Positions 1-5,245 of a stretch of DNA of 5,245 bases are shown here, piece by piece. Under the pieces are notes generated by a model, which was not told where the DNA came from, ran no database searches, and saw nothing but the letters and a program-made list of their open reading frames with translations. The position numbers were made by a program, and so were the translations under genes. Every line of letters starts with the position of its first letter. Position 1 is the first letter of the stretch. This stretch comes from Pseudomonadota bacterium (lineage in GTDB: Bacteria; Pseudomonadota; Alphaproteobacteria; Rhizobiales; Tepidamorphaceae): positions 1 to 5,245 of the forward strand of contig JAEYRQ010000229.1 in the NCBI GenBank assembly GCA_023435545.1, given 5' to 3'.

Positions 1-869
1 CCCGCGCCCTTGAACGTCGCGCCGGAATTGACGTTCCAGCCGCCGCTCTTGATCACGTACAGGCCGGGCTGGAAAGTGATCGTCGGCGAGCCGTTGAAAT
101 TCGTCCACCCGCAGTAGACGCCGGGCGACATTGTGATCGTCGAGACGTTGTTGGGCGGCGACCAGTTGTTGGGGGTGCACGCGATCGACGGCTTCGGCAG
201 CTTGCCGACGAACGGGTTTTCGATCGCGTCGCAGTCCGTCTCCAGCGGCGGCTTGACGCCTCCGTTGAGGATCACCCGCTGGCCCTTCACGCAGATCCGG
301 TGCACGTCGAGCGAGGTGCCACTGTTGATGATCGCGGCCGGATTGGCCTGGGACCGGACATGGATCTCGCAGGTCGGCGCGTTGATCTTCGCCCCGGAAT
401 TGGCCAGCAGCGACTGGTTCGCCTTCCCCGAGACAAGCAGGATGCAAACGTCGGCGCCTTCGGTCTCCACCTTGGCGACGGCGCGCGCGCCGACATCGAT
501 CTCGGGAATGTTCATGATGCCGAGGATCGATGTCTCGAGAGTTGCGTGAACCTGCCCTTCCAGCCGGCCGTCCGCGCTCTGGAACTCAAGCGAACCCACG
601 ACCGTCGAGGGATCTATGTAGATGGCGTGAAAATACCGCTCGGCGATCTCGACATCGGTCAGCTTGGTGTCGCCGCCCCCCTTCGCCCCAGCCAGCACCG
701 CGGAATCGATCGCCGTCTGCAGTTCGGTCTTCAGTGTGCTAGCACGTCGATAGTCGATGGCCGCGCCGGCGAGCGCGATCATCGGCAGTAGGGCGAGGGC
801 GAATATGATCGCGACGTTGCCGGACTGGCAACGCCGCAACGCGTGGAGTCGTTGCGGAAGACGGGTCAT
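1..869 (-). CDS. TadG-like Flp pilus assembly protein (5' part; C-terminus outside window)
   Basis: Seen: 289 complete codons from ATG 869 down to base 3, open at the window edge. It is the only possible start, because an in-frame TGA lies at 905-903 and no other ATG, GTG or TTG falls between. Residues 1-15 are basic; 18-38 (GNVAIIFALALLPMIALAGA) form one membrane helix followed by AIDYRR, the signature of the Tad/TadG N-terminal domain. Residues ~42-60 look helical (TLKTELQTAIDSAVLAGA), as in pilin-like Tad proteins. From ~140 onward there are Gly/Asn/Ser-rich beta-type stretches (NSGAKINAP, INSGTSLDV, NVNSGATFKG) with spaced cysteines at 141, 167, 193, 213, 231 and 253. Known: Tad pseudopilin-like and TadG proteins are anchored in the inner membrane with a periplasmic body and serve Flp pilus assembly and adhesion. 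Inferred: this is the relative lacking an obvious VWA domain; no MIDAS-type DxSxS is visible. No good Shine-Dalgarno precedes the start. No other tad gene is visible. Confidence 0.85.
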   Translation of the reverse strand, partial: MTRLPQRLHALRRCQSGNVAIIFALALLPMIALAGAAIDYRRASTLKTELQTAIDSAVLAGAKGGGDTKLTDVEIAERYFHAIYIDPSTVVGSLEFQSADGRLEGQVHATLETSILGIMNIPEIDVGARAVAKVETEGADVCILLVSGKANQSLLANSGAKINAPTCEIHVRSQANPAAIINSGTSLDVHRICVKGQRVILNGGVKPPLETDCDAIENPFVGKLPKPSIACTPNNWSPPNNVSTITMSPGVYCGWTNFNGSPTITFQPGLYVIKSGGWNVNSGATFKGA

Positions 870-1004
870 CGGGGCATCTGGTCGTGCGGGGTTTGACAGC
901 GTTCAATACTTATGCGCCCCGGCTAAAGAATGTGTGCATGATTAGCGACAAATCGGGGGTTTGCCCGCAACCCTTCCTTAACGATGCCTTTCCCGCCTAC
1001 CCCG

Positions 1005-1760
1005 CTAGACCAGCGCCCTCAGGCCGTCCCAGATGAGCTTCAAACCGATCAGGAACAGCACCGTGTAGGTGATGCCGTAGAAGGTCTCCGGGCGGATCCG
1101 CTTGACCAGCAGGACGCCTGCGACCGTCGACAGCGGGGCGAGTGGCAGCAGCACCGCCGAGGTCCACAGGTTCGCGGTCGAGAACTGGCCGAGATAGAAG
1201 TACGGCACGACCTTGACCGCGTTCACCACCGAGAACACCAGGATCGCGGTGCCGGCGAACAGCCTGGGGTCGAGCCTCAACGGCAGCATGTACATCTGGA
1301 ATGGCGGCCCGCCGGCATGGCTGACGAAGCTGGTGAAGCCGGAGACCACCCCCCAGAACGTCCCCTTCAGCCGGTTGTGCGGTCGGGGTTCGCTTCCCGC
1401 CGCGCCGCCGAACCAGTGGTTCACCGTGAACAGCACCACCACCAGTCCGACGATCAGCCGCACATGCGCTTCTGTCACCCAGGCCGCGGTCGCCCAGCCC
1501 ACGGCCACCCCGGCGAGCGCTGCCGGCAGCACGATGGCGACCGCGCGCCGGTCGAAGGTGCCGCGCCAGGCGATCAGCCCCACCATGTCCATGACGATGA
1601 GGATCGGCAGCATGATCGCGGCCGCCTGCACCGGCGGGATCACCAGCGCCATCAGCGGCACCGCGAGCATGCCCAGCGCCCCGCCGAATCCGCCCTTCGC
1701 CATGCCGGCGAGCACGATGCCGGGCACCGCGGCGACATAGAACCAAGGATCGGTGATCAT
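1005..1760 (-). CDS. TauE/SafE-family membrane permease (sulfite exporter TauE-like)
   Basis: Complete, 251 residues, the usual size for the TauE/SafE family (about 240-270). It is almost entirely hydrophobic, with roughly eight helices near residues 6-28, 31-64, 71-92, 99-117, 132-152, 165-185, 196-218 and 227-247. The family's two pseudo-repeat motifs are visible: LAGMAKGGFGGALGM at 17-31 and GFTSFVSHAGGPPFQMYMLP at 141-160. Known: members move small anions such as sulfite, sulfoacetate or other organosulfur and organic acids across the inner membrane, but substrates are rarely predictable. Start: ATG 1760 puts the first helix at the N-terminus and sits about 30 bases after a TATAAG -10 candidate. 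The frame stays open to 1886, but that extension is Pro/Arg/Gly-rich, non-membrane, and would lie upstream of the promoter. Divergent from prpE with a 165-base gap; the substrate is not inferable. Confidence 0.9.
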   Translation of the reverse strand: MITDPWFYVAAVPGIVLAGMAKGGFGGALGMLAVPLMALVIPPVQAAAIMLPILIVMDMVGLIAWRGTFDRRAVAIVLPAALAGVAVGWATAAWVTEAHVRLIVGLVVVLFTVNHWFGGAAGSEPRPHNRLKGTFWGVVSGFTSFVSHAGGPPFQMYMLPLRLDPRLFAGTAILVFSVVNAVKVVPYFYLGQFSTANLWTSAVLLPLAPLSTVAGVLLVKRIRPETFYGITYTVLFLIGLKLIWDGLRALV

Positions 1761-1796
1761 CAGCGGGTCCCGTCCGCCGCCTCGCGCGGCCCCGCG

Positions 1797-1825
1797 CTTA
1801 TAGGGCCCGTGACGGGGCGACGAAA
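1797..1825 (-). promoter_or_regulatory. Candidate sigma-70 promoter for the TauE/SafE gene
   Basis: On the minus strand a TATAAG -10 (1802-1797, five of six consensus bases) follows a weak TTTCGT -35 (1825-1820) with a 17-base spacer. Predicted transcription would start near 1790, leaving a leader of about 30 bases before ATG 1760. The spacer holds a short perfect inverted repeat, cccgt-g-acggg (1806-1816), which could be an operator or chance in such GC-rich DNA. The leader also contains a gcgcgg-cc-ccgcgc inverted repeat (1784-1797). The -10 is convincing; the -35 is not. Confidence 0.4.
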
Positions 1826-1842
1826 GTAGCGGCGGCGGGTGC

Positions 1843-1870
1843 TTGCATTGCGATGCCACAAGGACAGAAT
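1843..1870 (+). promoter_or_regulatory. Weak candidate promoter for prpE
   Basis: A TTGCAT -35 (1843-1848) and a CAGAAT -10 (1865-1870) are separated by 16 bases, giving a leader of roughly 50 bases before ATG 1926. Matches to consensus are three and four of six. This is the best pair I can see in the divergent region, but such matches are easily met by chance. No sigma-54 element (GG-N10-GC type with TGGCAC/TTGC) or clear PrpR-type site was seen. Confidence 0.2.
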
Positions 1871-1912
1871 GCCCCGCATACGACAAGAACCGCTCACACG
1901 GCGCGGGACGAT

Positions 1913-1918
1913 AGGGAG
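1913..1918 (+). promoter_or_regulatory. Shine-Dalgarno of prpE, fixes the start
   Basis: AGGGAG lies seven bases before ATG 1926. The reading frame is open upstream to a GTG at 1839, with another ATG at 1869, but neither has a comparable purine tract, and the extra residues are unlike the N-terminus of acyl-CoA synthetases. The family N-terminus (SSRYHEVYEAWRRDPEGFW) begins directly after ATG 1926. Confidence 0.75.
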
Positions 1919-1925
1919 ATCAGGG

Positions 1926-3839
1926 ATGTCGAGCCGGTATCACGAGGTTTACGAGGCCTGGCGCCGCGACCCCGAGGGCTTCTGGGCCGAGGCCGCCCGC
2001 GATCTCGTCTGGACGAAGCCCTGGGACAAGGTGTTCGATCCCGATCAGGGCGTTTATGGGCGCTGGTTCGTCGGTGCGGAGTGCAACACCGCCTACAACT
2101 GCCTAGATCGCCATGTCGCCGAGGGCCGCGGCGGTCAGGCGGCGCTGATCTACGACAGCCCTGTCACCGGGCAGACGGCGACCTTCACCTATGAGGAATT
2201 GACTGCGGAGGTCGCGACCCTCGCGGCCGTGCTGGTGAAACACGGCGTCGGCAAGGGCGACCGCGTCATCCTCTACATGCCGATGATTCCGGAAGCCGCC
2301 ATCGCGATGCTGGCCTGTGCGCGCATCGGCGCCATCCATTCCGTCGTCTTCGGCGGCTTCGCCGCGCGGGAACTGGCAACCCGCATCGATGACGCGAAGC
2401 CGAAGATGATCCTGTCGGCCTCCTGCGGCATCGAGCCGGGCCGGGTGGTCAAGTACAAGCCGCTGCTCGACGAGGCGATTGCGCTGTCGGCCCACAAGCC
2501 CGACGCCTGCCTGATCCTGCAGCGGCCAATGGAAGCCGCCCCGCTGGTCGAGGGCCGGGATTTCGACTGGACGGCCTCCATCGCGGCGGCGAAGGCGACC
2601 GGCGAGACCGCGGACTGCGTCCCGGTGGCAGCCACCGATCCGCTCTACGTGCTCTACACCTCCGGTACCACCGGCCAGCCCAAGGGCGTGGTGCGCGACA
2701 ATGGCGGCCACATGGTCGCGCTGAAATGGTCGATGCACGGCCTCTACGGCATCGAGCCCGGCGAGGTGTTCTGGGCAGCCTCCGATGTCGGCTGGGTGGT
2801 CGGCCACTCCTACATCGTCTACGCGCCGCTGCTCGCCGGCTGCACCACCATCCTATTCGAGGGCAAGCCGGTCGGCACGCCCGACGCCGGCGCCTTCTGG
2901 CGCGTGATCGCCGAGCACGGCGCCGTCGCCCTGTTCACCGCCCCGACCGCCTTCCGTGCCATCAAGAAGGAGGACCCACAGGGCTCGCTGATCGGCAAGT
3001 ACGACCTCTCGGGCTTCCGCACCCTGTTCCTTGCCGGCGAGCGCGCAGACCCCGACACGATCCAGTGGGCCGAGCGGATGCTGAACGTGCCGGTGATCGA
3101 CCACTGGTGGCAGACCGAGACCGGCTGGGCGAACGCCGGCAACCCAGTGGGGCTGGGCACGCTGCCGGTCAAGTACGGCTCGCCGACCGTGCCGATGCCG
3201 GGCTACGAGATCCACGTTCTGGATGAGGCGCACAACGAGGTCGCGCCCGGCAAGATGGGCGCGATCTGCGTGAAGCTGCCGCTGCCGCCCGGCTGCCTGC
3301 CGACGCTCTGGGGCAACGACCAGCGCTTCCGCGACAGCTATCTGAAGGAATTCCCCGGCTACTACGCCACCGCCGACGCCGGCTACCGGGACGAGGACGG
3401 CTATGTCTACATCATGGCCCGCACCGACGACATCATCAACGTCGCTGGCCATCGCCTCTCGACGGGCGGCATGGAGGAGGTGCTGGCCAGCCATCCCGAC
3501 GTCGCCGAATGCGCGGTGATCGGCATCAACGATTCGATGAAGGGACAGGTCCCGGCGGGCTTCATCGTGCTGAAGGCCGGTGTCGACCGCGACATCGCCG
3601 AAATCGAGAAGGAGGTCGTCCAGCTGGTGCGCGAGAAGATCGGCCCCGTCGCCGCCTTCAAGATCGCGATCACCGTCGGCCGCCTGCCGAAGACCCGCTC
3701 GGGAAAGATCCTGCGCGGCACCATGCGTTCCATCGCCGACGGCGAGGACTACCGGATGCCCGCCACCATCGACGACCCGGCGATCCTCGACGAGATCGGC
3801 GTGGCGCTGAAGGAGCGGGGCATCGCCAAGGCGGGGTAG
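1926..3839 (+). CDS. prpE: Propionyl-CoA synthetase (propionate--CoA ligase), AMP-forming
   Basis: Complete, 637 residues, close to the ~630 of known PrpE. It activates propionate with ATP and CoA via a propionyl-AMP intermediate in the cytoplasm. Seen: ACAS N-terminal domain ~3-58; AMP-binding domain ~60-480 with P-loop TSGTTGQPKG (245-254), DVGWVVGHSYIVYAPLLAG from D287, AGER (370-373) and WWQTETG (394-400); adenylate contact D484 in YATADAG; ARTDDIINVAGHR (498-510); C-terminal domain ending in PKTRSGKILRG with catalytic Lys594, the residue whose acetylation silences Acs/PrpE enzymes. PrpE rather than Acs: the positions matching the Acs acetate pocket Val-Thr-Val-Trp (310/311/386/414 in the Salmonella enzyme) read V291, V292, A370, W395; the Val-to-Ala change should enlarge the pocket. 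Motifs NTAYNCLDRHV and TAFRAIKKED are also PrpE/ACSS3-like. It stands alone, without prpBCD; in alphaproteobacteria propionyl-CoA usually goes through the methylmalonyl-CoA route. Some activity on acetate or butyrate is possible. Confidence 0.93.
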   Translation: MSSRYHEVYEAWRRDPEGFWAEAARDLVWTKPWDKVFDPDQGVYGRWFVGAECNTAYNCLDRHVAEGRGGQAALIYDSPVTGQTATFTYEELTAEVATLAAVLVKHGVGKGDRVILYMPMIPEAAIAMLACARIGAIHSVVFGGFAARELATRIDDAKPKMILSASCGIEPGRVVKYKPLLDEAIALSAHKPDACLILQRPMEAAPLVEGRDFDWTASIAAAKATGETADCVPVAATDPLYVLYTSGTTGQPKGVVRDNGGHMVALKWSMHGLYGIEPGEVFWAASDVGWVVGHSYIVYAPLLAGCTTILFEGKPVGTPDAGAFWRVIAEHGAVALFTAPTAFRAIKKEDPQGSLIGKYDLSGFRTLFLAGERADPDTIQWAERMLNVPVIDHWWQTETGWANAGNPVGLGTLPVKYGSPTVPMPGYEIHVLDEAHNEVAPGKMGAICVKLPLPPGCLPTLWGNDQRFRDSYLKEFPGYYATADAGYRDEDGYVYIMARTDDIINVAGHRLSTGGMEEVLASHPDVAECAVIGINDSMKGQVPAGFIVLKAGVDRDIAEIEKEVVQLVREKIGPVAAFKIAITVGRLPKTRSGKILRGTMRSIADGEDYRMPATIDDPAILDEIGVALKERGIAKAG

Positions 3840-3877
3840 GGGCAGGGCACCGCCGCCGGACACACGCAGAATCCTGT

Positions 3878-3951
3878 CTTGGCCGGGCTCGACCCGGCCA
3901 TCCACGGATTGCGGAGATGGAACGTGGATGCCCGGATCAGGTCCGGGCATG
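3878..3951. repeat. Pair of inverted REP-like palindromic units (BIME-like) between convergent genes
   Basis: Two 29-base units face each other: 3878-3906 and, inverted, 3923-3951, with a 16-base spacer. Unit 1 folds as tggccggg (3880-3887), loop ctcga, cccggcca (3893-3900). Unit 2 folds as atgcccgga (3928-3936), loop tcagg, tccgggcat (3942-3950). The inner ends catccacg (3899-3906) and cgtggatg (3923-3930) are perfect reverse complements. Aligned in the same orientation, the units match at 22 of 29 positions, and four of the seven differences form two compensatory base-pair swaps in the stem. Known: elements of this look are scattered between genes in many Hyphomicrobiales and generate spurious peptides such as MPGPDPGIHV. 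Lying 39 bases after the prpE stop and 61 before the trcR stop, it may protect 3' mRNA ends or limit read-through. There is no T-run, so it is not a standard terminator. Confidence 0.85.
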
Positions 3952-4011
3952 CCGTGAGTGATATGGAATCGGCGTTCGCTTCACAGGCACAGGGATTTAG
4001 GTGACCCCGCC

Positions 4012-4695
4012 TCACTCCTCCGGCGAGGTGTCCTCGCCCTTCATCGACTTCAGCTTGGCGAAGATCGCATCCGGGTCGAGTTCGTCGCTGGCCGCCGCCT
4101 CGGGAGCGGTGTAGCCGACGCTTTCTTCCGGCGACAGCAGGCGCGGGCCTTCGGGGAGCTCCGGCGGACGATCCTTCGCGGCCGCCTGGACCTCCATGTC
4201 GAGGTCGATCTGCGAGCACAGGCCGAGCGTCACCGGGTCCATCGGCGCGAGGTTCGCAGCGTTCCAGTGGGTGCGCTCGCGGATCGACTCGATGGTGGCC
4301 TTGGTGGTGCCGACCAGCCGCATGATCGCGGCGTCCTTCAGCTCGGGATGGTTGCGCACCAGCCAGAGGATCGCGTTCGGCCGGTCCTGCCGGCGCGACA
4401 CCGGGGTGTAGCGCGGCCCCTTGCGCTTCTTGGCAACGGGAATGCGCACCTTCGGCTCGGCTAGCTTCAGCTTGTGGGCCGGGTTGTTCTGCGCCCGCTC
4501 GATCTCCTCGCGGGTGAGCTGGCCGGTCAGCACCGGATCGACGCCCTTGATGCCCTGGGCCGCCTCGCCATCGGCAATGGCCGTGACCTCGAGCTCGTGC
4601 AGGCTGCAGAACTCGGCGATCTGCTTGAAGGACAGCGAGGTGTTGTCGACCAGCCAGATCGCGGTCGCCTTGGGCATCAGCAATGTATTCGCCAT
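4012..4695 (-). CDS. trcR: DUF1013-family cell cycle transcriptional regulator TrcR
   Basis: Complete, 227 residues, typical for this alphaproteobacterial family. Seen: the N-terminal block MPKATAIWLVDNTSLSFKQI and the following helix-turn-helix-like segment (23-41, FKQIAEFCSLHELEVTAIA), then IADGEAAQGIKGVDPV (40-55), a basic linker (75-105, KKRKGPR), and a second helix-turn-helix-like block at 105-147 (RPNAILWLVRNHPELKDAAI, then MRLVGTTKATIESIRERTHW) ending in DPVTLGLCSQIDLD (153-166). The tail from ~170 is acidic and Pro/Ala-rich, probably disordered. Known: the family is annotated as a cell-cycle transcription regulator in the cytoplasm; I cannot deduce its targets here. Start: ATG 4695, with AGGGAG six bases upstream. 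Convergent with prpE across a 172-base gap and transcribed alone, as far as the window shows. The assignment rests on strong recognition of the conserved blocks. Confidence 0.9.
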   Translation of the reverse strand: MANTLLMPKATAIWLVDNTSLSFKQIAEFCSLHELEVTAIADGEAAQGIKGVDPVLTGQLTREEIERAQNNPAHKLKLAEPKVRIPVAKKRKGPRYTPVSRRQDRPNAILWLVRNHPELKDAAIMRLVGTTKATIESIRERTHWNAANLAPMDPVTLGLCSQIDLDMEVQAAAKDRPPELPEGPRLLSPEESVGYTAPEAAASDELDPDAIFAKLKSMKGEDTSPEE

Positions 4696-4701
4696 AAATC
4701 T

Positions 4702-4707
4702 CTCCCT
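4702..4707 (-). promoter_or_regulatory. Shine-Dalgarno of trcR
   Basis: On the minus strand AGGGAG, within gcaagggagagattt, ends six bases before ATG 4695. It is a strong, well-spaced ribosome binding site and fixes the trcR start, which also matches the family's N-terminus (MANTLLMPKATAIW). Confidence 0.8.
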
Positions 4708-4769
4708 TGCGCTCCGCCGCCGTCTGGCAGGGAGCCCCGGTCGATTGCGACTTGTACGGGGATGGACCC

Positions 4770-4798
4770 TATATAGGGGTGTTCGCGGCGCGACGCAA
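4770..4798 (-). promoter_or_regulatory. Candidate trcR promoter with palindromic -10
   Basis: On the minus strand TTGCGT (4798-4793) and TATATA (4775-4770) are separated by exactly 17 bases. Transcription would begin near 4763, leaving a leader of about 68 bases. The -10 sits inside the perfect 12-base palindrome ccctatataggg (4767-4778), the only AT-rich patch in this stretch. Consensus matches are three of six (-35) and four of six (-10). No gene lies on the plus strand downstream, so the minus-strand reading is preferred. Confidence 0.45.
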
Positions 4799-4847
4799 AC
4801 GGCTCGAAGGGCCGATGCGCCGCGCCGGCGACCTTCGCGTCAGGAGA

Positions 4848-5045
4848 CTATTCGCCGGGCCGTTCGCAGAACCGGATCGAATTGTTGAACGGATCGATCA
4901 CGGTCATCTGAAGACCCCAGGGAACCTCCTCCACGCCGCGCTTCATGTGCCTGGGGATCGCCCCCGTCCCGCTCAACGCACCGGTCGTCTCCGCACAATT
5001 GGAAGAGCGGAGCGATGATGCTGCAGCACGCGCGACCGGGGGCAA
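4848..5045 (-). pseudogene. 3' remnant of a VOC-family (glyoxalase/bleomycin-resistance) gene
   Basis: The frame runs 65 codons from a TTG directly after the preceding stop to TAG 4850-4848. Its last ~32 residues, from ATG 4946, read as the end of a VOC-superfamily protein: GVEEVPWGLQMTVIDPFNN followed by SIRFCERPGE. This is the final beta strands, where WG...DPFxNxIxF and a metal-ligand glutamate (here in RFCE) normally lie. Known: intact proteins of this kind are about 115-150 residues and need an N-terminal beta-alpha-beta-beta-beta half. Here residues 1-30 (Ala/Ser/Arg-rich) show no such homology, and I found no continuation in the other two minus-strand frames over 4950-5045. No Shine-Dalgarno precedes ATG 4946. 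Inferred: a truncated, non-functional gene left by deletion or rearrangement. An expressed 32-residue peptide is unlikely. Homology is clear only for 4848 to about 4960; the left part of the frame may be unrelated DNA. Confidence 0.6.
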
Positions 5046-5245
5046 TCAATCGAATATCTCGGCGATGACGGCCTGTTCGGCCTCCTCCCATCGGCGCACG
5101 TCCTTGCCCACCTGCTCGATGTCCTTGTCGCCGAGGTGGTGGGCGCCGTCCTTGTCGATCCGGCACAGGCTGAACGGTTTGCCGACGCTGGCGGAGGTGA
5201 GGTCGAGCGCTTGCAGGACCCGCAGGACCGCCGCGCAACCGAAGC
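5046..5245 (-). CDS. Unrecognised protein, C-terminal 65 residues (start outside window)
   Basis: A minus-strand frame open from the window edge (first full codon 5243-5241) to TGA 5048-5046. The 65 visible residues have normal protein composition: a hydrophobic helix-like start (CAAVLRVLQALDL), a middle with FSLCRIDKDGAHHLGDKDIE, and an amphipathic, acidic C-terminal helix (DVRRWEEAEQAVIAEIFD). The other two minus frames read as Arg/Pro- or Ser/Thr/Arg-rich shadows, and third codon positions here are mostly G or C, both supporting this frame as the real one. I do not recognise the family and assign no function. It ends three bases before the VOC remnant's frame, in the same frame, and lies upstream of trcR on the same strand, so read-through toward trcR is possible, although trcR has its own promoter candidate. 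Confidence 0.6.
   Translation of the reverse strand, partial: FGCAAVLRVLQALDLTSASVGKPFSLCRIDKDGAHHLGDKDIEQVGKDVRRWEEAEQAVIAEIFD

Noticed and set aside
892..897. Perfect TTGACA hexamer on the plus strand
   Set aside because: No -10 lies 15-19 bases downstream and no plus-strand gene follows; the flanking genes run on the minus strand.
919..950. TTGTCG-N18-TTTAGC as a promoter for the tad gene (minus strand)
   Set aside because: Only four and three of six consensus bases match. The gap 870-1004 is AT-richer and probably holds the promoter, but I cannot place it reliably.
957..973. Short hairpin gggtt...aaccc after the TauE/SafE stop, as a terminator
   Set aside because: The stem is only about five pairs and no T-run follows on the minus strand.
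984..1829. Long plus-strand open frame (281 codons) opposite the TauE/SafE gene
   Set aside because: Its product is a His/Arg/Gln/Asp-rich low-complexity string typical of the antisense frame of a GC-rich gene, while the minus strand gives a well-formed membrane protein of a known family.
1761..1886. Longer start (1886) for the TauE/SafE protein
   Set aside because: The 42 extra residues are Pro/Arg/Gly-rich, lack membrane character, have no Shine-Dalgarno, and would be encoded upstream of the likely promoter at 1797-1825.
1839..1925. Longer starts (GTG 1839, ATG 1869) for prpE
   Set aside because: No ribosome binding site precedes them, and the 29 or 19 extra residues do not resemble the family, whereas ATG 1926 has AGGGAG at a good distance.
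2853..3950. Minus-strand open frame of 365 codons antisense to prpE, beginning MPGPDPGIHVP
   Set aside because: It starts inside the palindromic repeat and then runs antisense through prpE with His/Arg/Gly/Asp-rich sequence. The opening peptide is a known artefact of this repeat type.
3880..3950. The REP hairpins as a rho-independent terminator for prpE or trcR
   Set aside because: The stems are strong but neither is followed by a run of T on either strand, so the standard terminator model does not apply.
4840..5238. Minus-strand open frame of 132 codons overlapping the VOC remnant and the partial gene
   Set aside because: It is Arg/Gly/Pro/Asp-rich throughout and in a different frame from the two stretches that look like real protein.
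1..5245. CRISPR array, tRNA or rRNA gene, intact insertion sequence, or a new multi-gene system
   Set aside because: I saw no regularly spaced direct repeats, no tRNA-like cloverleaf ending, no transposase motifs with terminal repeats, and the identifiable genes belong to familiar, unconnected families.

Overview
The window looks like chromosomal DNA from a GC-rich alphaproteobacterium, most likely from the Hyphomicrobiales (Rhizobiales) or a near relative. Four things point there: a DUF1013/TrcR protein, a family essentially confined to Alphaproteobacteria; a Tad-type pilus protein of the form common in that order; an ACSS3-like propionyl-CoA synthetase; and a palindromic intergenic repeat of the type that produces spurious 'PGPDPGIHV' peptides in these genomes. 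Base composition is about two-thirds G+C by eye.

Layout, left to right. (1) 1-869, minus strand: N-terminal 289 codons of a TadG-like Flp pilus assembly protein, whose 3' end lies outside the window. (2) 1005-1760, minus: a complete TauE/SafE-family membrane permease. (3) 1761-1925: a divergent promoter region. (4) 1926-3839, plus: a complete propionyl-CoA synthetase (prpE), the best-supported gene here. (5) 3840-4011: a convergent intergenic gap holding a pair of inverted REP-like hairpins. (6) 4012-4695, minus: trcR, complete, with a clear Shine-Dalgarno and a promoter candidate whose -10 lies in a perfect palindrome. (7) 4848-5045, minus: a reading frame whose last ~32 codons are the C-terminus of a VOC (glyoxalase/bleomycin-resistance) protein with the rest missing, so a gene remnant. 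(8) 5046-5245, minus: the last 65 codons of an unrecognised protein that begins outside the window.

The genes do not form one pathway. prpE activates propionate (possibly also acetate) and stands alone. The divergent TauE/SafE permease may export or import a small organic or sulfur-containing anion; a link to prpE rests only on the shared promoter region. trcR is a housekeeping cell-cycle regulator, and the tad gene belongs to surface attachment.

I found no novel defence system, CRISPR array, RNA gene, intact mobile element or new enzyme system. The most informative non-gene signal is the REP pair, whose two arms differ by compensatory base-pair changes. The most informative gene-level oddity is the VOC remnant upstream of trcR.
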